NCBI RefSeq assembly: GCF_000264995.1
Contig: NW_006767436.1
Coordinates: 967,414 to 1,031,413 of the forward strand
DNA: 64,000 nucleotides
Direction of reading: 5' to 3'
Origin: Punctularia strigosozonata HHB-11173 SS5
Lineage: Eukaryota > Basidiomycota > Agaricomycetes > Corticiales > Punctulariaceae
Made by a program: the position numbers and the translations under genes. This document shows positions 15,601 to 27,796 of the stretch, piece by piece; positions within the stretch are counted from its first letter, which is position 1, and the number at the start of each line of letters is the position of its first letter. The notes under the pieces were generated by a model. That model was not told the origin of the DNA, made no database searches, and saw only the letters and a list, made by a program, of their open reading frames with translations.

Positions 15601-16282
15601 CTCTGTCTCGGGATACTGAGGAATATATGCCGAGGCGGATTCGGCCACAATGTCCTTCAGTAACCTGTCTAGCAGCTCGGCCCCATTCTTGACGGAGAGC
15701 TCTGAGTCTGCCGCAAGCTAAGAATCTGATGGTCAACGCGGACAAGGAGGCAAAAAGAATATACCCACCTTACTCAACGCGTCGAAGATCGGGTTGAAAT
15801 ATACCAAGATTTCTCCTTTGGACACCTTGGCGATGTTGTATAGACATTCCGCAGAGAAATACCGGACTCTGTTCTCGGGGTCTGTGAAGCATATAAGGAG
15901 CGAGTCGATAAACTTCTCCATATATGGAGCGACGTCCACCCCAAGGGCGATAGCCGTGGCAGCAAGACCGATGAGCCCCCCGTTTCGGACATGCAGAGGA
16001 TTGCTAGGCTTGTTGAACATTTCGACCAGCTGGTCTATGATTTGACCTATCCTCCGATGGTCACCTTCCCGGTGACAGTCTCGAATCTGCCTGCGGAGGC
16101 CTCACATGAGCTACAGAGCCATTGAACACGTACGTGGGTCAGAGGATGCTCACTTCTCCAGGTCCAACGCAGCCGCCTTCCTCTTCTCGTACATCTTATC
16201 CACCAGCTGTTTCGCGATTGCCGAATCTATGGCGCCGTGATCTTCTACTATATTTTGGTGTTGAGGGACATCACGTACCCAT
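12661..16282 (-). CDS. VAC14: VAC14, scaffold of the Fab1/PIKfyve PI(3,5)P2 complex
   Basis: HEAT-repeat scaffold holding Fab1 kinase and Fig4 phosphatase on vacuole/endosome membrane. The N-terminal block [26 protein letters not shown]-type sequence is diagnostic; it is made by joining a first coding exon of only 4 nt (ATGG, 16279-16282) to exon 2 across a 52-nt intron (16227-16278). Next come [18 protein letters not shown] and [21 protein letters not shown] (Vac14 Fab1-binding region), a disordered Ser/Pro/Thr stretch near 14300-14650, and the C-terminal Fig4-binding region with [40 protein letters not shown] and [19 protein letters not shown]. The tail to 12661 is low-complexity and basic. 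It faces UreF head to head. Highly confident in identity. Confidence 0.94.
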
Positions 16283-16507
16283 CTTTCCGGCTGGCAGGTG
16301 CTGATATGTGCGAGCTTGAGTCGATCACAGCAATCCAGCTTTGTGTATGGTAGAACACTCCTCCGCAGGTTCACGCAGTCGCCGGATTTATCAGACGCGC
16401 GGACACCGTTAGCGGAACAGACCCGGACCTCAGGGAACAGTGACGACAAGTTATGGGCAAGACGCGTCGCGCATGCATACGGTTACCGCCACTCAGTGCT
16501 GCCAGAT

Positions 16508-17417
16508 ATGGACGTCGATGAGGAGGCGTATATTCTCCTGCTTCTTGCCGACGGAAATCTCCCGACAGGCTCGTTCGTTGCGTCGTCTGGGCTAGAGTCG
16601 TATATCACACATGGATTCTTCGCTCGATCTTCAACAAAAGCCCCACTACAGTCTGTTTGCGAGTTCGTCGAAGATAGCCTAGGAACTTACGCAAGAACTG
16701 CTTCGCCATTCGTGACGGATGCCCACCAGATCGTCTCCTCCATGACGTGCGGCACAATGACCACAGAAGACGCCCTTCCTCAGCTCATCACCCTCGACGA
16801 CCTATATGACGCGATGACCTTGAACCACGTCGCGCGCCGTGCTTCCCAGGGGCAAGGTGTTGCCTTGCTCACACTTTATTCGAAGGGATTCTCGGCTCCT
16901 GCTGATTCGTACTCCGTGGGACCTCCTCCATTGAACGCCTCCGCGGAAAAGATGGGAAAGATAGTGGACAAGATGAAATTTACTATTCGCAAAGGAGATA
17001 CCCCAGGCCATCTGCCGATCTGCTGGGGTATCCTCACCGCGGCCCTAGGACTCGGTGTCGGTACGCAGAGCTGGAGATCCTCCCAAAATTATCGTTAACG
17101 GACTCATAGAGCGGAGTTTGCGACTGCACCTCTTTCTACATGCGAGAGGCCTCCTTTCTGCTGCGGTCAGGTTAAACGCCATCGGACCTTATGCCGCTCA
17201 ACAGCTGTTACTACACACGATCAAGCCGCTGGTCCAGCAAGAAACTCAGAGATGCACCGATCTGCGGACTGGTGTAATGGAAATCCAGTCTGGTACACAA
17301 CCATCGCCTTCAGACCGTGCATCGGTTACCGTGGATGGTCCTGCAACAACCTGGCCCCTGGGGGAAATTCTCGCAACAAGACACGACTTACAACATTCCC
17401 GAGTTTTCAACAGTTGA
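16508..17417 (+). CDS. ureF: Urease accessory protein UreF
   Basis: Cytosolic chaperone that, with UreD and UreG, loads nickel and carbamylates urease. The start ATG at 16508 gives MDVDEEAYILLLLADGNLPT, followed by GSFVASSGLESYITHGFF, the usual UreF N-terminus. The first exon runs to about 17056, ending GILTAALGLGVG. An intron of about 48 nt then leads to the second exon, with LRLHLFLHARGLLSAAVRLN, IGPYAAQQLLLH and the end TWPLGEILATRHDLQHSRVFNS, all typical of eukaryotic UreF. About 285 residues. Its presence implies a nickel urease elsewhere in the genome; none is in this window. It is divergent from VAC14 (225 bp between starts) and convergent with eIF3f. Confidence 0.94.
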
Positions 17418-17491
17418 CGCCCTATCACACGGAAATGATACATTTCCTCAAGCAGATACAAACAGACAAATAAAGACAGCAGGACTTGCAA

Positions 17492-18679
17492 TCACGCGGT
17501 AGCAAGTGCCAAACGGGCAGAGATTTCGGCTTGCGACCTCACAAGGTTCGCCAAGTACGACACCATCAACGTATCCTGAACATGATGTCAGTCATCCTCC
17601 TCCGAGATGAGCGGGCCGTAGGGATGAGCTGACCTGCAAGGCAGTGTTAAAGCCTCCCTTCTCCAGATCTTCTGTACTGGCTCCCAGCGTATCCATGAGA
17701 TACCGCCCGATCGCAGCATCACCCTTAACCTCCCCTGAGAGTACAGACCGAACGTATGCCAGAACCCGGTCAAGCATGCTGGAAACCGTTTTTATCGCTG
17801 CTTCAAGCTGCTCCAGATCAGTGATGGGTTCTGTCGGAGAGTCCGAAGCAGAGGCGAGCAGATCGACTGAGTGATTTTATAAGAGAGTGCAGGCGCCAAC
17901 AAATGATTAAACATACAACCACTGCGCTCAGCAGGGGTGAAACGCAGTTCGCAGGGAACCGGAACGAAAACGCAATTCTCAGGTTTAGGCTGCACCCCTA
18001 CGGGTGAGCTACGGCGTCCATCAGTGACCATGCCGCAATCCTGGCATCAGACATGCGCACCTGATGTATGCCTGTACGCCTGGTTGAGTATCTTCTTCAG
18101 TACCAGTGTTGAGCGCAAGGTGGATCGCCTGATGAGGCGTGGTTTCTTGGGTATAGAAATTCTGTATAAGGGCAGAATAGGTGTTGAGGTTGGAGCCCGT
18201 CGAATACCTGTGCCATTTAGTCAGGACGTGTCACATATGAACTCGGTGGATCAATTCACCAGCCGACGATCGTCTCCTTCGGGTGTACCTTGTGGTGCAG
18301 ATCGTACATGGTCTGATGATACTCCATGTCGACAGCGACTTGTTCAGCGGTCTCGCTGTGCAAAACCGCGAACGAAGAACGTATCTCGATCTCGTTGTCG
18401 GTCCGGAAACCGAGCAGAGTCCCGATTACGCGCTCTTGCGCATCCGTGCGGCGCAAATAGTGATCTAAGATAGAGAACAACGCTACCGGATGAACAGTCA
18501 CCAGGGTAGGTGTGCGTCTATGCGATTAAAGCAAAACCGTATTTCAGTCTTGAATTATTCACGGCACATCACGGTGTAGATGCGGCGAGCGCACGGCGTT
18601 GAACATACGGCTGCGAAGAAGTTGCAGTTGATTTGGCATTTTGAATGTGTAACGCTGAAGATGATGGGCCGAGCGGCAT
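17492..18679 (-). CDS. Translation initiation factor eIF3 subunit f
   Basis: MPN-domain subunit of eIF3. The start at 18679 gives [15 protein letters not shown], a Ser/Thr/Ala-rich lead. A phase-2 intron then leads to [60 protein letters not shown] and [21 protein letters not shown], the classical eIF3f MPN core. Further exons supply [31 protein letters not shown] and the C-terminal helices [19 protein letters not shown] and [19 protein letters not shown], ending in LALATA. The MPN fold here lacks a clear JAMM metal signature, as expected for a non-catalytic MPN subunit. It is head to head with TOM7 (136 bp between starts) and tail to tail with UreF. Confidence 0.93.
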
Positions 18680-18815
18680 TTTGACGAGTTGAAAGGATCG
18701 CTGAGCCTTGCAGAGGACTGATGCGCCATTTCAGACAAAATCTGAGTTCTCTCACGTGATCCCAAATTTACTGGTGACGCGCCGAGTTGGGCCGCATACG
18801 AGCTCATTCACGACC
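18680..18815. promoter_or_regulatory. Bidirectional promoter, eIF3f / TOM7
   Basis: 136 bp between the divergent start codons of two highly expressed housekeeping genes. It contains a CACGTG-like CACGTGA site at about 18752-18758. No TATA box is seen. Confidence 0.45.
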
Positions 18816-19128
18816 ATGCCATCCGAAGAAACAAAGGTCAGAAGTAGACCAGCCTGCATCTAGCCCAGTACTGACGTGCCATTCAGGAGCGCATCATTAA
18901 GGCCGTTGAGCTTGGCAAGGTATTGCTTGTTCGTCACCCGGAAATGATTGGTTTTGTTGACTGTCAGCACAGACCGTCGTCCACTACGGATGGATACCCT
19001 TCATCATCTACGTCGGGTACACACGGAGTAACCCCCAGCCGTCTTTGATCAAGTACGTTCTCAGCTGCTATTCCCGGTCTCCGGCTATTGCTCATCGTTC
19101 GTTCAGGCTGATTAGTCCTTTGGCATGA
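18816..19128 (+). CDS. TOM7: Mitochondrial import receptor subunit TOM7
   Basis: Small tail-anchored subunit of the outer-membrane TOM complex. Three exons. Exon 1 is MPSEETK. A short intron leads to ERIIKAVELGK. A second intron (starting gtattgc, ending cacag) leads to TVVHYGWIPFIIYVGYTRSN, the diagnostic TOM7 transmembrane motif, then PQPSLIK. A last intron leads to LISPLA and stop. About 55 residues, the family's normal size. Reading straight through the second intron gives a longer open frame without TOM7 character, which could mislead automatic gene callers. Confidence 0.93.
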
Positions 19129-19545
19129 CGAGCACATTCCTATGTCATTGTATATACTCTAGTCCGTTCAATTAATGCCACTGCCCTCTTCTTCGAGTCT
19201 CCACTTTCTACGGCTGACATCGCCACGCAAGAATCAGACCGGAAACCGACACCTTGGTGAGTTCACTCCCCTCTGCAGTCTTGCATGATTATTCTTGTGG
19301 TGGCGCTTCGCGCTCCGACTTCCGCCCTTGTAACTGCATCCAGCTGGTTTATGGGTTTCGTGGGGATCCTTTCAAGGCCAGATATGAACCTGCTCCACGT
19401 TGTTTTTCTTTGCCTCTGACTACGCTGACTAGTTGTCAGACTATCACTCCTATCACGTCTCTGGAGTTGCGATGAAAGCAAATGATAGACAAGAACGAAC
19501 AGACAGCAGCACATGACAGTGTATGGATGACCACGCAGCAAAACA
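19129..19545. other. Convergent intergenic region
   Basis: About 420 bp between the ends of TOM7 and the RING ligase gene. It presumably holds both 3' UTRs. I see no gene, repeat or RNA signature in it. Confidence 0.5.
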
Positions 19546-21036
19546 TCACAAATATACCCTCCTAAGCTCCGTGGCCGCCGTGATGCGTTTGCACATCGGA
19601 CACAACTTCGTTGATCCAAGGCATCTGAGCCAACATTCACGGCAGCATGTATGCCAACAGCCGGTGGACACGGTCGGATCTCTATACGGATCCAAGCAAA
19701 TGCGACACGTGGGTGCCGTCGATGAGAGCACCCGCATCGACTCCTATAATTCGCTCATCAGACTCCGAGACGAGACGAACAAAACGTTTCGTATGTACTG
19801 ACCAATAGCTTGACCTTCCCCTCGAGTGCAACCACAAGGTCACGGGGGTTCCCCGTGCGACGCGCCGAGAGCAAGACCATCTCTGCGCGATCCAAGTCGC
19901 CTAGCTCGGCCGCATCTTCGACCGACGGCTTCGTCGCGACTGCAAGCGACCCCTCAGCAGGCCCCCGTTTGACCACTTTCCCCAAGGCTACTAGCTCCCT
20001 CAGCGACTTTCCCTCCGCGTCGTCCTCGCCGCTGTCTTCTATTTCCTGGTCTCCTGTAGAGGCCACCTCCTCCAACAGAACGACGGGGCCATTCCCAGCA
20101 ACCACGTCACTCTCTGTGAATTGGACGTCGCCAAATAACATATCCTCGTCACCCTCCACATCGATGTCTTCTTCGACATCTTGCTGAGTGCGTTCCCGGA
20201 CATGGAAGCCCATCCCTCGCAAACCATTCGGGCCCGCGATATGTATTCGCCCCTCACCCTCCGCATCCTCCCCTTCATCCCACCCGTCAACATCTACCTC
20301 CAATGCCTGCTGCTCCTGCTCAAGCCTCTTCCTCTCCTCAATCAACTTCGCCTCGTACGCTAGACAAGAGTCTACGTGTGCCTCGATCACGTCTGTGTCT
20401 CCCCTGACCACCGCTGAACACACCGGACATACGCCCTGCCCACCGCCAATATCCCGGCCCGCTCGGTACAGTGTGAGCAGCTCTTCGTCCTCTCGCGTCA
20501 TCTCACGCAATTTAGCGTGGCGGGTCTTGCGGTTTCGCTTGATCGCATTGATAGTCTTGTCCGTCTGCTGTAGCGAAACAGCGAGTGCAGAGCGATTACT
20601 CATGACTTGACGAGCCTTCACAGCTGAGCGCCGCGGGGCGCTGGGACTATGCACCGGGTGTCAGAAGGGCGTTCCTTCTCGTCCGCCTTAGACGCACCCT
20701 GCTCCCGGTGTTTCGAGCTCTGCTTCAATATGCACCTCCAACGATCCAACGGACCGCAAGATCATGTCCACGCGCTCCGATTCTAACTGTGCATGGGTAC
20801 CCATGAGGCGGAGGGGTATAGGTTCTTGACATACGGGGCAAGGTCTTGTCTCTGCGCATTTGGCTGAACATACGGCTGGTCAAGATGGTGCGTAAAGCTC
20901 ATCACCACTGGTGCGTACGTTTTTTGACGGGCACTCTCGCAGAGGTTTGGGAGTCCGGCGAGTCAATCCTGTCATGGTTGTACGAAGCCTTCCGTTTGCC
21001 CCTAACACAGCGCTTCAGCAGCTTCCAGAATGACAT
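19546..21036 (-). CDS. RNF220-like RING-type E3 ubiquitin ligase
   Basis: Predicted nuclear/cytosolic ubiquitin ligase. Start ATG at 21036 (MSFWKLLKRCVRGKRKASYN). A phase-1 intron joins VPVKK to a zinc module with CPVCQEPIPLRLMGTHAQLE, then a phase-2 intron leads to the long middle exon (up to about 20642). That exon carries a basic stretch, a second zinc-finger-like CPVC ... HVDSCL element, a coiled coil (LIEERKRLEQEQQ) and a long acidic linker. The last exon encodes a C-terminal RING: CRIC, CWHTCCREC and CPMC, ending LRRVYL. The order C2HC module, helical middle, C-terminal RING matches the RNF220 family. About 430 residues. Other RING ligases have a C-terminal RING too, so the subfamily call is less certain than the RING itself. 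Confidence 0.78.
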
Positions 21037-21575
21037 GGCTGAGAGGCTAGGCACTTTGAGAGACGCTTCATGGACATTGTCGCCGCAGACTCAATGGCAG
21101 CACCCCGCGTATAATATAGCCAAGCGCGTCCCCTGGCTCGCCGAGTCGTAGGTTCAGAGCCTCCGATGGATTCACGGCGGAGGAATTGGATGTTGCGTAT
21201 GCACGTGGAGGCGAGAGCAGGATCGTTGTGGCGATGCCAGCTGTCCCTGTTCGGTTGACTCGCCCCGCGAGTGCTCTCTCCAACCGCGAGTACGTACGTA
21301 TACCCCTGAACCAAGCACACCGGCCCTCTTTCCGATGCGGCGTGTCCGGCAAGAACGTTCATGAGAGCACAGGCCGACGTCGGCCGCCACCTGCCCTTTC
21401 CTGGTGGCATCTGCGTGCACAAATCTGAATGTCCCCCAGCACTCGCAGTTCCGAGGTTTATCCGACCCACAACCAGTGACCGTATGGCCCGTATATAAAG
21501 CCGGCATGTTCACCTGCGCAACCCTTGTGCTACTCTCGACAGGACCTGCCTTGATCTATCCGATTGACCAATACG
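21037..21575. promoter_or_regulatory. Divergent intergenic region with TATA box for the beta-glucosidase
   Basis: About 540 bp between the divergent RING ligase and beta-glucosidase starts. TATATAAA at 21492-21499 on the plus strand lies 77 bp before the ATG of the glucosidase, a plausible core promoter. Short open frames here have no recognisable content. Confidence 0.6.
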
Positions 21576-24500
21576 ATGTTGCCCTCCGACTTTGATATCG
21601 AGGATGTTATCGCGAAGACGCCGATGTCCGACAAAATCAAGCTGCTTGCAGGCTTGGTGAATATCTGACCTGCATGCTGCCACCTCGCAGCATGGCTGAC
21701 TACTCCAGGGCTGGTGGCACACACACCCTGTTCCCAATGTTGGAATTCCATCGATACGCATGAGCGACGGTGAGAATGCAGCGATATAGCGAGGCGTCGG
21801 CTCAGGCGCGTTTGCATCAGGACCGAACGGCGTTCGTGGCACGCGATTCTTCAATGGCGTACCCGCCAGCTGTTTCCCTTCGTCTACCGGACTAGGCTCC
21901 TCGTTTGATTTAGATCTCGCGCGTAAAGTCGGGGAGGCGCTTGCCGACGAATGTCGTGCCAAGGGCGCTCATGTGCTACTGGGTAAGGTGCTCTCTTCTT
22001 CATGGATGCTGCGCATTGTTGGGCTCATTGTCGGTAAGGTCCGACCGTTAACACTCAGCGTTCACCCCTCGGTGGACGAGGTTTCGAGTCCTTCTCGGAA
22101 GACCCTCACCTGAATGGCCTGATTGCCGCGCATTACATCAAGGGCCTTCAGTCAAAGGGAATAGCCGCAACTATAAAGCATTTCGTTGGTTAGTAATGTC
22201 TATGCCTACTCTCCTGTATCTCATACCGACCGCATGTTTAGCGAACGACCAAGAGTATCAAAGGTTATTATTTATCAGTAGTTTTTGCAAACTCCATTTC
22301 TAATCTGACATACCACACCTAGGTTCTCCATTAGCAGTACGTCAAACGTCAATATTTCTTCTGCGACCGTTCTGTTCATACTTCTCAGGCGACCTGAGCG
22401 AACGCGCTCTGCGTGAAATATACCTGAAGGTACTATGCTACTCCCGTGTTGTCTATCTTACTGATAAAGTCATGTCCAAGCCTTTCCAACTTGCTCTGAA
22501 GCACGGGGACTTCTGGGCTCTCATGACGGCGTATGCATTGATGCCTCATTTGTTCGTTTCACTATTAACTCATGGTTACTTTTCAGATACAATCGGATCA
22601 ACGGGACGCATTGCTCTGAGCACAAGGGCCTTCTGATTGACATCCTACAGAAGGAATGGGGTTACACAGGCTTGATCATGAGGTATATACATCGCCAGTT
22701 CCGTTGCTGAACCCTCATATAACGATGCATAGCGACTGGATTGGCGTATACTCGACTGTGGAGAGCATCCAGGCCGGGCTTGACATTGAAATGCGTTCGT
22801 TACGTTTCCTATCTTATCGTCTTCAGCCTGTCTGACGAACATATTCAATAGCCGGTCCCACCGCAATGCGGGGCCCTGCAGTTCATCGCGCGCTTATCGG
22901 CGAGAAGCTCTGGCCATCAGACATCGACGCTCGCGTGCGCAAGATACTTGGATTGCTAAAGCGCGCCTATGCGTCCGGCGTACCCTTCGACGCGCCCGAG
23001 GGCGGAGTCGATACACCGGAGCTCAGAGCCTTGCTCCGTACTGCCGCCGCCGACGCCATCGTGCTCCTCAAAAATGACAAGAAGCTTCTTCCACTGCCGA
23101 AGGCGCCCCGCAAGATCGCTGTGATCGGCCCCAACGCTAAGCAGGCTATGACGAGCGGCGGCGGATCGGCAAGGCTGCTGTCGACCTACACCGTCTCTCC
23201 CCTCGAGGGCATCACGGAGGCCGCCAAGGAGTTCGGCGCCGAGGTGAAGTTCGCCACGGGCGCGCTGACGATGCGCTATCTCCCTTTGTTGGATGGTTAT
23301 ATGCACCTGCCGGGTTCCGAGAGCCTAGGCGCCTTGATGGAGTTCTGGAACGAAACTCCTAGCGACGACTTCTTGAACCTGAACCCAAACTTGACGCAGT
23401 CGCTGCCCACATGCGCGTGGAGTACGCCGACGCAAAGCAGCTACGCCTTTCTCGTCGACGGCGTGCCGGATGACATCGTCAACGAGATCTGTTGGATTCG
23501 AGTCAGTATACAATAGCTTTGTGCATAATGGCGCGCTCATTACTTCTGACGCAGTTCACGACGGACTTCGTCCCAGACGAGAGCGGTGACTTCAAGGTAT
23601 CCCTCAACGTTGCAGGATTGGCCAATCTGTTCGTAGACGGCCAACTCGTGATTGAACTCAGCGACGACCCGGCGCAAGGCGAATCGTTCTTCGGGAACGG
23701 AACGGTAGATAAGGAGGCCGTCGTCAAAGACCTGAAGGCCGGAAAGTCGTACCGCTTCGAACTCCGCCTGAGCAACCAAGCCTTCATGTCACGGGCCAGC
23801 CCGTTCACTTGCCGGGGTGGAATAAGGCTCGGCGCGTGGAGAGACGTCGCTGTCGAGGAAGGGATTCATGAAGCAGTTGCTCTTGCGAAAGAGAGCGATG
23901 GTCAGTGCTTTTCTCTTTCTATCGTGCATCGATGGTTGATTGACGTTGTTTCAAGTGACAATCCTGGTCGTCGGCTTGAATCACGAGTACGCTCATGATA
24001 AAACAACCCATCATATGTCCCGGCTGACGTTTCTTCTGTCAGTTGGGAAAGCGAAGGTTTCGACCGTCAAGACATGAAGTGAGTTCACTTCCAGGGGCTG
24101 TGGCCACTATAAACTGATTAACCCGATAATCTCAGGCTTCCAGGAGCCACCAACCGCCTTGTCACCGAGATTCTCCAGGCAAATCCCAACACGGTGGTTG
24201 TTCAGCAGTCCGGTACACAGGTGGAAATGCCATGGGTTGACGAGGCTCCGACCTTATTGCAGGTGAGAACGAACCGTCTTCTTCCGCCGGCCAGGATCTG
24301 ATCAATCACAGGCTTTCTATGGTGGTAACGAACTCGGCAATGGTCTGGCGGATGTGATCTTCGGGAAGGTTAACCCTGCGGGAAAACTGTCGTTGAGCTT
24401 CTAGTGAGTCTTTCAGGCCCTGCGGATCGCTGAGCAGACATCTGAGCCTCGGCGAAGCAAACGCTTAGAAGATGCCCCCTCTCACCCGTCCTTCGGCGAT

Positions 24501-25048
24501 AAAGGACAGGAGTATGGGAAGATACTCTACAATGAGGTGTGCTCTCACCTTGTTCATGGTGGTTGATAAAACACTAACAGACCCGCCGGTAGGGTATCTT
24601 CGTCGCCTACCGTGGACTCGAGATCAAGGATATCGCGCCGATGTTCCCATTCGGCTACGGGCTCTCGTACACGACGTTCGAATATTCGGACCTTTCTACC
24701 ACCGCGATCTCGTCCGAAGGCGCTTTCTCCGTTAGTTTCACTGTGAAGAACACGGGGGCCGTCGATGGACGAGAAGCGGCACAGGTCTACATTAGAGACG
24801 TGGAATCCAGCCTCCCGCGTCCGGTGAAAGAACTCAAGGGCTTCGCGAAGGTTGCTTTGAAACCCGGAGAAAGCAAGAAAGTGAAGATCGACCTTGACAG
24901 AGACTCTCTCAGCTTCTACGACGATAGGAAGAAGAGTTGGGTAGCGGAGGCGGGAGTTTTCGAGGTCCTTGTCGGCGCATCCTCTTCGGATATCCGATTG
25001 AAGGCAACGGCGGAGCTGAAGAATACGCTGACATGGTCTGGGCTATGA
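21576..25048 (+). CDS. GH3 beta-glucosidase with PA14 insertion
   Basis: Hydrolyses terminal beta-D-glucosides such as cellobiose. Many short exons. Start [20 protein letters not shown], then [23 protein letters not shown] and [14 protein letters not shown]. The nucleophile motif is MSDW, split by an intron near 22690, followed by [14 protein letters not shown]. The second (alpha/beta sandwich) domain begins at [18 protein letters not shown]. It is interrupted by a PA14 domain (about 23260-23900), seen as [20 protein letters not shown] and [15 protein letters not shown]. Then come [13 protein letters not shown] and [11 protein letters not shown] fibronectin-III-like domain ([17 protein letters not shown]) closes the protein. 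About 840 residues. There is no N-terminal signal peptide, so it is probably intracellular, as in the fungal GH3-PA14 subgroup. Exact glycoside not determinable. Confidence 0.93.
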
Positions 25049-25265
25049 GCGTGATTACATAGATCTTGTACTTGATCTGTATAGTAGGCTTCATGAATCC
25101 GGCTAGGTTCAAATATATATATGATGCGCGTGAGAGCAATCGGCAGCGGCCCGTGACAACCGGTGTACCAAGGTGTCGCTAAGCTCACGGTCTGCCATCC
25201 ACCCCAGGCACGGGCGACCCCATCCGTGACCCGAGCACCTCCAGCCTTTGTTACACCCATGCGCC

Positions 25266-27796
25266 ATGTCGATGCTACCGTATATGCTGCCGTCTGACTC
25301 TCAACGGCTCCCTCAAAGCCCTACCAGCGCTGCGTCGCAGACCCATCTCCCTCTTCCACCTTCTGTGCCTAGACGGTCTCGATCGACGGACTCCGTTCAT
25401 AAGTGGTTCGCCTCCAACTCGGCCTCGCCGCGTATCTCGAGCCCAGCGGGGCCCTCTGCCACGGCGACCTCGGTCGAGACCCCTCGATTAGCAGACTCGG
25501 GCAACACGGAAGTCATAGCTCCCCGACCCAGGCAGGCGAAGCACTTCGACCTCGCCACCCGGAGACAACGCCTCCCGCGACGGCCCCACACGTCTGGAGG
25601 TTCTGATCAGTCTCAGACAAATCCCATTCCTCGAGAACGGAGTCCTGTCTCAATATACCCCATTTCGCCTGATGCCTGGCCACGCAGGACTCCGGGTTCA
25701 TACCCGCAGGCTGGACGCGTTACGCCCGAACTCAGCCCCTCCACCACCCCGACGTCGGCCAGAACCCCCACGCCCACGTTGTCCTCGCCCTCTTCATATG
25801 CGACAGCATCTTCATCGCCCCCTCAACCCCTTCGACTCTCAAACTCTTCCCCGTCCGTCCTGCCGCCTGTATCCCCATCCCCCACGCGTGCACGCTCTAT
25901 GAGCGATTTGCTGTACACCTACCAGAATGGAAAGAGCAAGGAACGGGGCGATGTGACATCTTCGGGCCCGAACGCAGATACGGCGGTGAACTGCACTCCC
26001 GTATCAACTACATACTCCACGCCGCAAAAGCCAACGGCAAAGGACAAGCGGATACCGTGCGTCTCATCATTGCTATGCATCTGAAATTGCGTCCTCATTG
26101 GTTCATTCAGAAATCCGAGCATTTGGGTGACACTGGACGATCTTGTAGACAGGTTGCTCTTCCTCTCCATCTCGGGCGACGACGCGGCGTATTGTCGACA
26201 TTTTCTGCTGGTTTATCGTCGTTTTGCGTGTCCCCGGAGCATCCTGCTAGGCATGCAACGGAGGATGCGCTCCTTTGACGCCGACTGGATGCGGAATCCG
26301 CCGCTTGCGGGATTTGGTCAGCAGAGGTACGTCGGGTCCTTTCTCGCCCTTATCGGGGGTACAGTGCCTGGCTGAGCTGATATTATGTGCCTAGGATATG
26401 TGCTGTTTTGCAAGACTGGATGAAGCGATATCCTCACGATTTCGCTGTTCCAGGCACAGAGGGTGCGCTCGATGCACTCGTCAAGTCCGTAGCGCGAAAA
26501 ACGCATTTGCTGCACTTCGCGATGTCCTTCCACGAATTTCAGCAGTCGTTGCCCCGCCAGATAGACACGGATATCAGCTGGGCAAAACGACCGGATGAAC
26601 TGCTGCCCGATGACTCGGACGACTCGTATAGCATGTCAGACGATGACGATGCTCCGGAACAACCCTCGAGCAGTTCATCCTGGGACGGGATCAACGATGC
26701 CGCGACGAGTTACAGTCACGTGAAGTCCCTCAGCAGTATGGGGCGATCAAGCGGGGAATATACCCGCCCTACGAGTAGGATGCGCAAGTCAAGCTTACCA
26801 TTCACTGCGATGGACTTGCCCCAAGTCTCGCAGGCCGACGTTCGCAAATCCAAGCTCAAAGTGCTGCATTCTGTCGCCGAAGATCTACAGCAGTTCACCA
26901 ACCAGGAAATCGCGGAGGAGATTACGCGTATCTGTGTCAGACTGTTCCTCGGCATCAACCCACGGCATTGGCTCAAGTACACCTTCGAAGGCGCCCAGAA
27001 GTCGGCGGACACATGTCCCGTGATACGTTTCAATCGATTTGTGAACCGCCTCGGCGATTGGGTTACTTCACTCATACTTTGCCACGATAAACCCCGCTCG
27101 CGGGCGCGTCAGATGGAGAAGTTCGTCGAAGTCGCGTCTGCTCTACGAAGAATGAACAACTACACCGGGTTGAGAGCCGTAATCGCTGGTATCAATCTGG
27201 CGGCTGACGACGAAGATCCCGCAATGGATGCGTTCAAGCATCGCAGCCCTGAACTCTCAAAGCAATTGCAGTCCTGGGACGTGCTACTGTCTACGTCTGG
27301 AAATCATAAAGCATACAGACTCGCTCTCAAGAACACGCCAAGTGCATGTGTCCCTGCGCTTGAAATCCACCTGTCGGATCTTCTCCGCTCCCAAGAGGGA
27401 AACAAGGACGTGCATGATGAAGACCCGCGTCTTATCCACTGGGCAAAGTTCAACCTGATTGCGAAGTGCATCGATACGGTGACTGAATGTCAAGATAAGT
27501 GCCGCAAAGCCGGGAAGGCCTATGCTCCTCCCATGCGAGCACGTCTCCAGGAACTCGTGCTCTGCGATGAGCTCATGGACGAAGAGGTATGTCAAATAAG
27601 CTGACATTGTAAGGGGGTTTCGCCTACTCATGCATTTGTTCCTCTGTAGATGAAAGCGGCCAGGCGTGCATATTCCAGTGAGCCACCACCAACTATGGAA
27701 GCTGTTCAGTTGTTCCGTAGCTTGACCAAAGACGGTGGTTCGAGTCAATCCGTTAGGCGAGACTCTGTATTTTTACGCAAGCTCTTCGGTCGGTAG
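25266..27796 (+). CDS. Ras guanine-nucleotide exchange factor (CDC25 family)
   Basis: Activates a Ras-family GTPase. Start ATG at 25266 (MSMLPYMLPSDSQRLPQSPT). The first about 260 residues are Ser/Pro/Thr-rich and disordered, with many SP/TP sites. An intron leads to the RasGEF N domain: WVTLDDLVDRLLFLSISGDD and HFLLVYRRFACPRSILLGM. The exon beginning ICAVLQDWMKRYPHDF completes it. An acidic/Ser linker (DDSDDSYSMSDDDD) follows, then the catalytic CDC25 domain with FNRFVNRLGDWVTSLIL, EKFVEVASALRRMNNYTGLR and ACVPALEIHLSDLLRSQEGN. The last exon ends LFGR. About 780 residues. No SH3 domain is seen, unlike yeast Cdc25. The target Ras is unknown. Confidence 0.9.

Noticed and set aside
18894-19050. 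Longer TOM7 frame read through intron 2
   Set aside because: It loses the VVHYGWIPF motif; the spliced form matches TOM7 exactly.
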